A DNA stretch of 5,954 bases from Planctomycetota bacterium (GTDB lineage: Bacteria > Planctomycetota > Planctomycetia > Pirellulales > Thermoguttaceae): positions 1-5,954 of the forward strand of contig JAEWUR010000113.1 in assembly GCA_023397045.1 (NCBI GenBank). Direction: 5' to 3'. The stretch's first letter is position 1. Each line of letters begins with the position of its first letter. Positions 1 to 5,954 of the stretch are shown here, piece by piece. The notes beneath the pieces are model-generated. The model did no database searches, was not told the origin of the DNA, and saw only the letters and a list, made by a program, of their open reading frames with translations. A program made the translations under genes and the position numbers.

Positions 1-3000
1 CGGTACAACACCCGAACACAACGCCCATCGCATGGTCGGCAGAACAGGACCGTTGCGAGCATCAAGCAGGAGATTGAACGGGAATTCGCAAAACCTGCAC
101 CCATGCTCGAAGACATTGAACCGGCACTTTTTGAACCCGGTGGCCGAGTTTGGTTTTCATTGAGTTCCGTCGACCATTTGTTGCTGATCGGTTACGATGG
201 CAAGCAGTGGATTGATCACACGATTCTCGACCGAAGTGGTTCCGTTGCCGGATGCTGTCCGACTCGCGGAGTGTTGTTCGATGGGCAAACGAATCGTTTT
301 GCCGGCGGTACGGCGTGGTTCATTACGGAATGCGGCGTGCTCCGTTTCGACGGCGAGAAATGGCAGCATCAGACGCTCGTCGACACGCCAGCAAACCAGT
401 CGATGCGAGGAGGAATTTCGCCCCGTATCGCGATCTGGCTGGCTATCGCTCCCGATGGGCAAGCAGCCGTCGCCTATGAAAATACGACGAACACGTTCTT
501 CGTTTTCAAGGATGGATTGTGGAGCCAGCGAAAGGTTGCCGACCTGCGGGACGCCGCCTGGGATACGGCCGGCTTGCCGGGTTTGGGCAACACACACCGG
601 CGGGAATTGCGAGGGTTGGTGTTGCCCGACGACCAAACGGCTTGGTACCTTGTTGCCTCAGGTGATTTACGGCATCTGTCGCTTGCCGATGATGCTGAGG
701 AAACGGCGCCGCCCGCTGCTGTTTCGGCCGAGGCATCACCGGGCGACCACCCAATGACATGGAAAGGCCTTGGCCAGCTTTCGGGGTGCCGGCAAGTATA
801 CGAAGATGGCGGCGGCCGCGTTTTTGTGATTGCGGCAAAAATCGACGGGCAGGATGATGGCGTTGCGATCGTCGACCGCGACCGCAAGATCGAAACGTTG
901 CTCGGCAGAAACGTCGCTTCTGCCTGGCAGATGGTTTACCCCGACGACATTCCGCCAATCCTCACGCAATCGGGCAATCAGGTTTGGCTGGCTAACCGGG
1001 AAACGGCCGACCCGCCGAGGCTTTTCGACCTTGTGAAAAAAGAGTTCGTCGACAGCTTGCCCAATCCGGAGTTTGGCCGCGTTCATGCGGTTTCGGGAGA
1101 TGGACGCGTGTTTGTTTCGGTCACATTGCCGCAGGGCGTCCGGCCCATCGCGGTTTACACGCCGGGAGCGCCGAACGCAGAGACTCCGCTGAAAGTTACT
1201 CACGTCGCAGCAGCCTCCCATCGATACGCCATTACAGACGTTGGCGCCGTGTGGGCGGCCACCCCCGATGGCCTGCTTCGCTTCGGTGGGCTGCAATGGA
1301 ACCAGGTAGGTCACGCGAAAGGCGAGCGCGACCTGTTCCTGCTGCCTGGCCATGGCGATACGATGCTCGTTTGGGACGGGCGTACCGTCACCTTTTTCGA
1401 CGGGCAGCAAGAGGTTGCATCAGGAGAACGGTTTGATTTCCTCCTCCAACATCGCGATCGCATGAGGAAGGCGTTTGGGTCCGGGAAAACATACGGACAG
1501 GCTCTTGGCGCCGGTGCAATGCGTTGTGGCGTGTTGGTCGATCACGATGGCAACACGTGGTGCCTGGAACCGACCGGGCGGCTGTTGGTCGAAAACCAGG
1601 GCAACTGGCTCGACACCAATGAAGCCTTGACCAGCGCCGGTTCCAAGTCGGGGCATGTCGTGAGCATGGGACTGATCGATGACGGGAGCCGGTTGTACAT
1701 CGGCGACCAAGATGTTCGGACGGCACGCGAACAGGCCTTCTTTGGGGAATTGAAAGGCGGCAGACCTTCATTTACTTCCGCGCCCCAAGAGTGCTTCGCC
1801 GACGAGCATTGCAATATCAGAGACCGCGACGGCATGCTATGGATCTACGGTGGTAGCCATGTGACCTATCGAATTGGCCGTGAAGGCATTGTTCAAGAGT
1901 TTCGCGATGGCGGGTTGCCGGTGCTGGCCGACCAAGCCGGAAACGTGTGGTTGTGCGAAATACGAGGGCCGATCCAAGATACCTATCAGCTATGGCGAGA
2001 CGGAAAGATTGTGCAGAAACTGAAGATTCCTCGGGCAAAATGCGACACGTTTCTTTTCAGCGATAAGCCCGGCTCGGTCTATGCCTGGACCATTTCGGGT
2101 TTGCAGCATCTCACGGCAGACGGGCCGACGTTCGACAGATATCGCTTGGACAGGCTCTATCCGGTTGAAGGCATTTCGGGACAGAGCCTGTCGCAAGGCT
2201 ACAGCGAACAGGGCTACCTCGTTACCATGACGGCGATTGATACGAGGACGGCGCCGCACTACCGCCTCTACCTCGTCAAGCTTCCCGAAGCATCGCAAAT
2301 CGACGATTTCACGCAGCCAACCCGCGATCCAGATTCTTCACATTCAGATTCAACGGACGCCGCCAAAAACGTCGTCTGCAACCCGCCGGGCAGTCTGACG
2401 CTTCGCGGCTCCACGTTTTATGGGACGAGCCTTTACGGCGGCGTCCAGAACCGGGGGACGGTCTTCGGCATTCCCGTCGAAGGAGGCGATCCCCAGATCT
2501 TGGTATCATTTGACGTTGCCAACGGCGCGCATCCATCGGGTGGTCTGATACTCAAAGGCGCGACTCTCTACGGAGTGACGTCCGCTGGTGGAGCCCACGA
2601 CAAAGGCACTGTGTTCAGCCTGTCCGTTGACGATCATACGTTCAAGACCCTCGCGTCGTTCGATGGAGTCAATGGGGCGAAGCCTCAAGGCAGTCTGACG
2701 CTCGGCGCCGACGGGACGGCGTTGTACGGCACGACGGCAGTTGGCGGCAGCAAGAACCTCGGCACGGTCTTCAGGGTTCCTATTGAAGGAGGACCACCGA
2801 CAGTTCTTGCGTCATTCGAGGGCAGCAACGGCGCCCATCCGACGGGAAGTCTAACGCTTAATGGCAGGAAACTTTTTGGGACAACAACCCAGGGAGGCGC
2901 AAGCGGCCAGGGGGCGATCTTCTCGATACCGACCGACGGAGACGCTATTACCGTCTTGGCCTCTTTCAACGGTCGTAACGGTATCGCTCCGCAAAACAGC

Positions 3001-5016
3001 CTTACGCTGTATGGTTCGACGTTGTATGGCACGACATGGCTTGGGGGCGTTCGAGGGATGGGGACCGTTTTCAGCGTCCCAACAGACGGCGGAGACATTA
3101 CGGTACTTGCTTCATTCGCCGGACGTAACGGCAAACCGCCGGCGGGCGGGTTGACTCTCTGTGATTCGACACTGTATGGGATGACCTACGAGGGCGGAGC
3201 CGATAACACCGGCACAGTCTTCGGTATTCCTGCGGCCGGCGGCACCTTGACGAACTTGGTGTCATTCACCGCACGCGATCGTGTCCACGTTGGCAGCACG
3301 CTCACTCTTGCCCCTGACGGTTCAACCCTATACGGGATGACGACTCATGGTGGAATCAGCCTTCCTGGCACTATCTTCGCGATGCCTACGCACGGGCAGC
3401 CGGAAAGAGAACGCGAAATCACAGAGTTCATCAGACCTGTTGTGACGAATTGGCAAACCGATGTGGAGAGACTCGAACGCGTGATTCGGGAGACCGTCAA
3501 GCCGAAGCCCGTCGAACGCGCGTCCACGAATGCCGACGTGGAAACGCTCCTCCACTGGTCAACGCCCGCCAACGGACTGGCGGCGAGAATCGAATTTGTC
3601 TGGTCGGACATGCTATTCTTCGTCCGCCTGAAAAACGTATCGGATCACGCGTTGGTCGTACCAACTGCCAACAGTTCCAACGAAGAAAGTAAATGTCTTT
3701 TCGATGCATACGTCCAGGAAGGATCGAGTCCATGGCGACCGATGGCGGCTGTCGATCTCTGGGATGATCCTCCCCCCAGGTCTCGCAATCCAGATTCACA
3801 CATGGCCTTTTTACAGCAGTCGTCCGGGCAAGAACAAGCTGCACCGGAGCAACAGCGTGCCGAGTACCCCACGATTATGCTCAAACCGGGCGAAGATTGC
3901 ATCGCGATGGTCGGCGGTTATGACGCGGAAAACGTGGGTGAACCGAAGAACGTGAAAGTTGCCCTGCGACAACCAGATGCAAGCAGCACCGAACGTTGGA
4001 GTGGCGTGTTGGAAACGCCACCGCGACCGATAGACCTGTCTCCACAAGAAAACCTCGGCCTCCGAGCGAAGGTACCCTTTCCCGTCCATTTTCCGCAGCT
4101 GAGCCATGGCGATATGCTTGTGTACAGTCCCAATCGGCCCTTGCTCGACATTTTGAAGATCTACGAGCCGGACGGCGTACGTGTGGAGTTCGAACGGCGC
4201 ATGCGAGATCAACCCGCAATGCCGATGAAACTGCTGCTGGCCAGCGTTGCTGCCGCCTCGGGAAGTGAAGAAGCGGCAATGCTTCTTCTGGACACCATGA
4301 AGGACACCGACGGCCGAGCCGTGGTTAGCCTACACAACGCCCTCTGGGCAACGTATTGCCAGTGTGTCACTCCGATGCCTGACGGGCAGAAGCAAAAACC
4401 GCCGGCGTGGTTGGAAGAACTCTTCCTGGCGATCTTTTCCGACCACCGGGCTGTGACCGGGCTGGAACACACTGACTCTCGGAACGACATTTCGGTCACG
4501 GTTTCATCCTGTGCGACGGAAAACTTAATCACCGCCCTCGGAGAGTCGCAATGCCGGAAGGCGGTTCCGGTATTACTCGAGCGCGTGAAGCGAAGAGAAG
4601 CCGACTCCAATATCCTCGAAGCTCTCCGGAGGATCGGCGACGATCGCGCCATTCCAGTCCTGATCGAAGGTGTCAAGTCGGCGTGGTTTGATGAGCAACT
4701 GTACGAGCAGGCCGTGTTTATTTTGGGCGAGATGAAGGCGAAGGACGCCGTGCCCACGCTTCTGCAAGATATCGCCTATCCAATTGCCATCGAGGCCCTC
4801 GGCGAAATCGGCGATCCCCGCGCCGTGCCTGCCCTGCGCAAAATCGTCGCGGCCGAAGGTGTGATCGTTCATGACGGAAAACCTGTTTTCCCCGAACACA
4901 ATACTGCGCGTTTACGTGCAGCCAAAGTCGCATTGATCCGCTTCGGCGTCAAAGATGATGCTAGAAAACTTGCTCCCACAGTGTCAAATGATAGAGACGA
5001 AAAAAGAGAAAGGTAG
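1..5016 (+). CDS. Giant multidomain repeat protein: beta-propeller, GloVer repeats, Ig-like segment, HEAT repeats (5' partial)
   Basis: One frame runs without a stop from base 1 to TAG at 5014-5016. The first in-frame ATG is at 103 and would give 1637 residues. However, it has no Shine-Dalgarno sequence at usable distance, and the 34 codons before it are open and read smoothly into the first domain (SIKQEIEREFAKPAP then MLEDIEPALFEPGGRVWF). I therefore treat the gene as 5'-truncated, with any signal peptide outside the window. Numbering from that ATG: WD/Reg_prop-like propeller blades at about 13-740; a Ser/Asp-rich linker (DPDSSHSDSTDAAKN); seven GloVer-type repeats at 763-1099; a charged linker at 1100-1140; a beta-rich segment with 'RLKNVSDHALVVPT' at 1146-1310; an all-helical region from about 1347 with HEAT / PBS-lyase-type repeats at 1487-1616; and a very charged tail (NDRDEKRER). 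No catalytic motif is visible. A binding or scaffold role outside the cytoplasm is likely by analogy with planctomycete proteins, but the function is unknown. It leads a tightly packed gene cluster. Confidence 0.9.
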   Translation, partial: RYNTRTQRPSHGRQNRTVASIKQEIEREFAKPAPMLEDIEPALFEPGGRVWFSLSSVDHLLLIGYDGKQWIDHTILDRSGSVAGCCPTRGVLFDGQTNRFAGGTAWFITECGVLRFDGEKWQHQTLVDTPANQSMRGGISPRIAIWLAIAPDGQAAVAYENTTNTFFVFKDGLWSQRKVADLRDAAWDTAGLPGLGNTHRRELRGLVLPDDQTAWYLVASGDLRHLSLADDAEETAPPAAVSAEASPGDHPMTWKGLGQLSGCRQVYEDGGGRVFVIAAKIDGQDDGVAIVDRDRKIETLLGRNVASAWQMVYPDDIPPILTQSGNQVWLANRETADPPRLFDLVKKEFVDSLPNPEFGRVHAVSGDGRVFVSVTLPQGVRPIAVYTPGAPNAETPLKVTHVAAASHRYAITDVGAVWAATPDGLLRFGGLQWNQVGHAKGERDLFLLPGHGDTMLVWDGRTVTFFDGQQEVASGERFDFLLQHRDRMRKAFGSGKTYGQALGAGAMRCGVLVDHDGNTWCLEPTGRLLVENQGNWLDTNEALTSAGSKSGHVVSMGLIDDGSRLYIGDQDVRTAREQAFFGELKGGRPSFTSAPQECFADEHCNIRDRDGMLWIYGGSHVTYRIGREGIVQEFRDGGLPVLADQAGNVWLCEIRGPIQDTYQLWRDGKIVQKLKIPRAKCDTFLFSDKPGSVYAWTISGLQHLTADGPTFDRYRLDRLYPVEGISGQSLSQGYSEQGYLVTMTAIDTRTAPHYRLYLVKLPEASQIDDFTQPTRDPDSSHSDSTDAAKNVVCNPPGSLTLRGSTFYGTSLYGGVQNRGTVFGIPVEGGDPQILVSFDVANGAHPSGGLILKGATLYGVTSAGGAHDKGTVFSLSVDDHTFKTLASFDGVNGAKPQGSLTLGADGTALYGTTAVGGSKNLGTVFRVPIEGGPPTVLASFEGSNGAHPTGSLTLNGRKLFGTTTQGGASGQGAIFSIPTDGDAITVLASFNGRNGIAPQNSLTLYGSTLYGTTWLGGVRGMGTVFSVPTDGGDITVLASFAGRNGKPPAGGLTLCDSTLYGMTYEGGADNTGTVFGIPAAGGTLTNLVSFTARDRVHVGSTLTLAPDGSTLYGMTTHGGISLPGTIFAMPTHGQPEREREITEFIRPVVTNWQTDVERLERVIRETVKPKPVERASTNADVETLLHWSTPANGLAARIEFVWSDMLFFVRLKNVSDHALVVPTANSSNEESKCLFDAYVQEGSSPWRPMAAVDLWDDPPPRSRNPDSHMAFLQQSSGQEQAAPEQQRAEYPTIMLKPGEDCIAMVGGYDAENVGEPKNVKVALRQPDASSTERWSGVLETPPRPIDLSPQENLGLRAKVPFPVHFPQLSHGDMLVYSPNRPLLDILKIYEPDGVRVEFERRMRDQPAMPMKLLLASVAAASGSEEAAMLLLDTMKDTDGRAVVSLHNALWATYCQCVTPMPDGQKQKPPAWLEELFLAIFSDHRAVTGLEHTDSRNDISVTVSSCATENLITALGESQCRKAVPVLLERVKRREADSNILEALRRIGDDRAIPVLIEGVKSAWFDEQLYEQAVFILGEMKAKDAVPTLLQDIAYPIAIEALGEIGDPRAVPALRKIVAAEGVIVHDGKPVFPEHNTARLRAAKVALIRFGVKDDARKLAPTVSNDRDEKRER
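139..2300 (+). other. N-terminal beta-propeller domain region (about 12-14 blades)
   Basis: This part of the giant protein repeats a pattern of small turn, hydrophobic strand with Trp or Phe, then a strand ending in a 'FDG-x-W' type motif. Clear blade starts are GGRVWF (139), GGTAWF (304), DGQAAVAY (454), DQTAWYL (about 628), GGRVFVI (808), GNQVWLA (973), DGRVFVS (1099), GAVWAA (about 1243), DGNTWCLE (1546), DGMLWIY (1828), GNVWLCE (about 1939) and GSVYAWT (about 2071). Paired second strands include GVLRFDGEKW and LLRFGGLQW. These resemble two-component regulator propeller (Reg_prop) blades. The spacing is irregular, 90-300 bases, so some blades are degenerate. The number of blades would fit two seven-bladed propellers, but that count is an inference. 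Confidence 0.7.
2389..3399 (+). repeat. Seven tandem GloVer-type repeats (TIGR03803-like), 150-base period
   Basis: The translated repeats align on GSLTL-x-GSTLYGTT-xx-GG-xxx-GTVFSIP-xx-GG-xxx-LASF-xx-NG-xx-P, which is the Gloeobacter/Verrucomicrobia (GloVer) repeat pattern. Unit boundaries are 2389-2538, 2539-2688, 2689-2844, 2845-2994, 2995-3144, 3145-3294 and 3295-3399. Five of the first six are exactly 150 bases. The third is 156 bases because of two extra residues (LGADGTALYG in place of L-x-GSTLYG). The seventh stops after the GTIFAMP strand and lacks the LASF-NG-P end. The DNA copies have diverged: the longest exact match I found is 14 bases, at 2389 and 2689. The array is therefore old and held by protein selection rather than recently amplified. 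Such repeats probably form propeller blades. Confidence 0.88.
3400..4040 (+). other. Charged linker plus beta-rich, Ig-like segment of the giant protein
   Basis: Directly after the last GloVer unit comes a strongly charged stretch (PEREREITEF, then DVERLERVIRETVKPKP). It looks helical and may be a short coiled coil or spacer of about 35 residues. It leads into alternating hydrophobic strands (ARIEFVW, MLFFVRLKNVSDHALVVPT, then TIMLKPGEDCIAMVGGY and KNVKVALRQPD) in about 165 residues. The phrase 'RLKNVSDHALVVPT' resembles extracellular Ig-like domains ('VRNVSDKPL' type) common in planctomycete proteins. The assignment is by pattern only. The segment separates the propeller half from the helical half. 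Confidence 0.45.
4561..4950 (+). repeat. C-terminal HEAT / PBS-lyase-like helical repeats
   Basis: Four consecutive helical hairpins start with the usual A-V/I-P-x-L motif: AVPVLLERVK (4561), AIPVLIEGVK (4648), AVPTLLQDIA (4747) and AVPALRKIVA (4822). Their second helices end in the classic turn (ALRRIGDDR, ILGEMKAKD, ALGEIGDPR), with a last helix AKVALIRFGVKDD. The 'A-L-G-E-I-G-D-P-R-A-V-P-A-L' signature is typical of HEAT repeats of the PBS lyase type, which bind other proteins. Weaker helical pairs precede them from about 4141 (LLASVAAASGSEEAAMLLLDTMKDTD). The domain is inside the giant CDS and suggests a protein-protein contact surface at its C-terminus. Confidence 0.85.
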
Positions 5017-5017
5017 A

Positions 5018-5413
5018 TTGTCTGCGTTACCGCCGAACAGCGAATCACGGAAGCCGATCAGAGAATCACAACCGTCGACTATGCTACACCGTCCGCCAAA
5101 ACGAAACGATCCTGGCGCCCACGTGCTTCCCGGCACAGTATTTCAACACCTGAACTACATCGTATTAGACCCCGTCTCGAATCCAACTTTGGACCAAATC
5201 CGGGCATTCCGTGATCTCGCACCAAGTCTCGGCGGCGAAAACCTACTGGAGATACGTCGCATCCTCATCAATGGTGGCTATGCCGCGTTCGGCGAACTGC
5301 TGCCAGATCACGCCAGGCAGATTTCCTCGCGATTATCGGCTGCCAAACTTCCACATAGGATAGAACAGACCTCCATGCGACAGATTATCCTTCCAAAAGG
5401 AAAGGACACATGA
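5018..5413 (+). CDS. Small hypothetical protein with a possible ribosomal L7/L12 C-terminal / ClpS-like fold
   Basis: The frame ends at TGA 5411-5413. The start is uncertain. I chose TTG at 5018 because the sequence GAGAAAGGT lies at 5006-5014, four bases after its AGG core, and the start follows the stop of the giant gene by one base. This gives 131 residues. Alternatives are ATG 4955 or 4988, overlapping the giant gene, and ATG 5081, which gives 110 residues and begins MLHRPPKRNDPG. The first 35 residues look disordered. The rest has beta-alpha-alpha-beta-alpha-beta order: HLNYIVLD; LDQIRAFRDLAP; NLLEIRRILINGG; YAAFGELL; PDHARQISSRLSAAKL; PHRIEQ. That order and the ending 'A-x-x-x-x-x-x-L-x-x-A-x-L-P-x-x-I-E' recall the L7/L12 C-terminal domain ('A-E-x-x-K-x-x-L-E-x-A-G-A-x-V-E') and ClpS. 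The Gly-Leu motif of true L12 is missing, so it is not a ribosomal stalk gene. A peptide- or protein-binding adaptor is possible. Its stop overlaps the next start by ATGA. Confidence 0.7.
   Translation: MSALPPNSESRKPIRESQPSTMLHRPPKRNDPGAHVLPGTVFQHLNYIVLDPVSNPTLDQIRAFRDLAPSLGGENLLEIRRILINGGYAAFGELLPDHARQISSRLSAAKLPHRIEQTSMRQIILPKGKDT
5397..5401 (+). promoter_or_regulatory. Ribosome binding site for the 30-codon ORF
   Basis: AAGGA lies inside the purine-rich run AAAAGGAAAGGA (5395-5406), with the first copy eight bases before the ATG at 5410. This is the best Shine-Dalgarno match at any start in the window. It sits just where the upstream gene ends, so the ATG at 5410 has both a binding site and a coupling overlap. 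This site is the main reason for calling such a short ORF. Confidence 0.6.
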
Positions 5414-5502
5414 CTCAGAAAGGCAATTTGAGAGGCTTCTTCCGCGCAGGTCCAATGAACACTGGGCGTATTCACTCATGGAAACAACTCGCTAACGAAT
5501 GA
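5410..5502 (+). CDS. Small ORF of 30 codons with ATGA overlap on both sides
   Basis: ATG at 5410-5412 overlaps the TGA (5411-5413) of the upstream gene as ATGA. The ORF's own TGA (5500-5502) overlaps the ATG (5499-5501) of the downstream membrane protein in the same way. A strong AAGGA lies eight bases upstream. The 30-residue product starts MTQKGNLRGFFRAG and ends HSWKQLANE. It is basic, has no membrane segment and no Cys, and I do not recognise it. The arrangement suggests either a real microprotein or a leader cistron that carries ribosomes to the next start, which has no good binding site of its own. The chance of both overlaps arising by accident is small but not negligible. A remnant of a degraded gene is the other possibility. 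Confidence 0.5.
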   Translation: MTQKGNLRGFFRAGPMNTGRIHSWKQLANE

Positions 5503-5858
5503 CGACAACAATGCGATCGGTTCTCGTATGGTGTTCAGTGCTATTCGTCCTATTGGGGGTGACCAACTTTGCAAGCTTTTTGTGTATCACGCAACTTGCC
5601 GGAGGAGGGGCGGACCATATTGCTAATGGCCACTACTTCTTGTGGACCCGTCTTGCTCCAGACCCTGGGGGACGAATTACCGAGGTGTCGCAATTCACAT
5701 ATCTATGGGTCCTATGGCAAGAAAGAAGTGTCTTCATCATGTTGCCATTTGAGTTGCTCGCGGCCGGCTTTTTATTCAGGGAACAGAAGAAGCGGAGCGG
5801 TCCTGGTCAGATGACTCTTGACAAGCCCAGAGATGCAGGAGAGCAAGAGAAGCGATAG
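5499..5858 (+). CDS. Small membrane protein with two transmembrane segments, unknown function
   Basis: The product is 119 residues. The first hydrophobic helix spans about residues 7-30 (VLVWCSVLFVLLGVTNFASF). A polar loop of about 35 residues follows, with the motif GGGADHIANGHYFLW and then GRITEVSQFTY. A second helix at about 77-93 (VFIMLPFELLAAGFLF) is preceded by an aromatic stretch (YLWVLWQERS). The Lys/Arg-rich tail (FREQKKRSG...GEQEKR) should face the cytoplasm, and with two helices the N-terminus would too, leaving the loop outside. The 'xxNGHYFL...GRxTEVS' loop recalls small uncharacterised membrane proteins I associate with planctomycetes; this is from memory and not checked. I chose ATG 5499 because it overlaps the upstream stop as ATGA; ATG 5511 would remove only four residues. 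There is no strong Shine-Dalgarno sequence, which suits translational coupling. The next ORF starts four bases after its stop. Confidence 0.82.
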   Translation: MTTTMRSVLVWCSVLFVLLGVTNFASFLCITQLAGGGADHIANGHYFLWTRLAPDPGGRITEVSQFTYLWVLWQERSVFIMLPFELLAAGFLFREQKKRSGPGQMTLDKPRDAGEQEKR

Positions 5859-5862
5859 CCTT

Positions 5863-5954
5863 ATGGAACACATGGCGTGCGAAAACGCGATTCACATCAA
5901 GGATACACGCGGTTGGTGTCGCCAACTCGTCGTCGGGACGGGATTGGTCTTTGG
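5863..5954 (+). CDS. Probable start of a further gene, cut by the window edge (3' partial)
   Basis: ATG at 5863 comes four bases after the stop of the membrane protein gene and stays open to the end, for 30 codons. The product begins MEHMACENAIHIKDTRGW and runs into a hydrophobic stretch (QLVVGTGLVFG) that may be the first membrane helix. GAGAAG at 5847-5852 is a weak binding site ten bases upstream. A second in-frame ATG lies at 5872. The other two forward frames are also open over these 96 bases, so frame openness by itself proves little. The call rests on spacing, the ATG and the hydrophobic stretch. Confidence 0.45.
   Translation, partial: MEHMACENAIHIKDTRGWCRQLVVGTGLVF

Noticed and set aside
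736..1410. Minus-strand open frame of 224 codons
   Set aside because: It lies fully inside the propeller-coding part of the giant gene. Its translation is low in recognisable structure, and long antisense frames are expected in GC-rich coding DNA.
2479..2502. Internal Shine-Dalgarno-like AGGAGG at 2481 and GAAGGAGG at 2785 within the giant gene
   Set aside because: Both encode the repeat's Glu-Gly-Gly turn (PVEGG, PIEGG). No in-frame start at good distance marks a domain boundary, so internal initiation is not supported.
2685..3134. Open frame of 149 codons on the minus strand through the GloVer array
   Set aside because: It mirrors the periodic repeat codons of the plus-strand gene and itself shows the same period. 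It has no own start signal or recognisable domain.
2389..3399. A CRISPR-like or recent DNA-level tandem repeat because of the 150-base period
   Set aside because: Units match at the protein level only. The longest exact match I found is 14 bases and there are no separate spacers, so these are protein repeats.
5017..5212. Continuation of the giant gene's frame after its TAG stop, open for about 65 codons
   Set aside because: I considered stop readthrough. The downstream translation is Arg/Pro/Ser-rich without domain features and competes with the better-supported ORF in frame 2.
5569..5814. Alternative plus-strand frame of 81 codons inside the 119-residue membrane protein gene
   Set aside because: It is Ser/Cys-rich without domains and lacks a binding site. 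The overlapping frame has two clear membrane helices and a coupled start.
5912..5926. Perfect 5-base inverted repeat GTTGG / CCAAC with a 5-base loop
   Set aside because: The stem is short, no T-run follows, and it lies inside a probable coding start. It is not a credible terminator.

Overview
This is a gene-dense, all-plus-strand stretch of moderately GC-rich bacterial DNA. The protein style (a very large repeat protein combining propeller, GloVer and HEAT-type repeats, followed by small uncharacterised ORFs) looks most like a planctomycete, probably of the Pirellula/Rhodopirellula type. That assignment comes from protein style only. There is no rRNA, tRNA, insertion sequence or CRISPR array here.

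Layout. Positions 1-5016 are one uninterrupted reading frame for a giant multidomain repeat protein. The frame is already open at base 1, so the true start probably lies upstream. In order it carries: (i) a long beta-propeller region built from W/F-rich 'DG-x-VW' blades (about 139-2300); (ii) a Ser/Asp-rich linker; (iii) six full 50-52-residue GloVer-type repeats plus a shortened seventh (2389-3399), which could form a second propeller; (iv) a charged linker and a beta-rich, Ig-like segment (about 3400-4040); (v) a C-terminal helical region ending in HEAT / PBS-lyase-like repeats (about 4561-4950).

Behind it sit small ORFs packed almost without gaps. First is a protein whose C-terminal half looks like the ribosomal L7/L12 C-terminal or ClpS fold (about 5018-5413). 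Next is a 30-codon ORF (5410-5502) that overlaps both neighbours by ATGA. Then comes a 119-residue protein with two membrane segments (5499-5858). Last is the probable start of another membrane-associated protein, cut by the right edge (5863 onward). Junctions of +1 base, ATGA, ATGA and +4 bases argue for one transcript with translational coupling.

How they may work together is inference. The giant protein has only binding or scaffold modules and no visible catalytic motif. The small proteins look like accessory or membrane partners rather than enzymes. No named pathway can be assigned. No promoter or terminator is convincing inside the window; the promoter is presumably upstream and the operon continues past the right edge.
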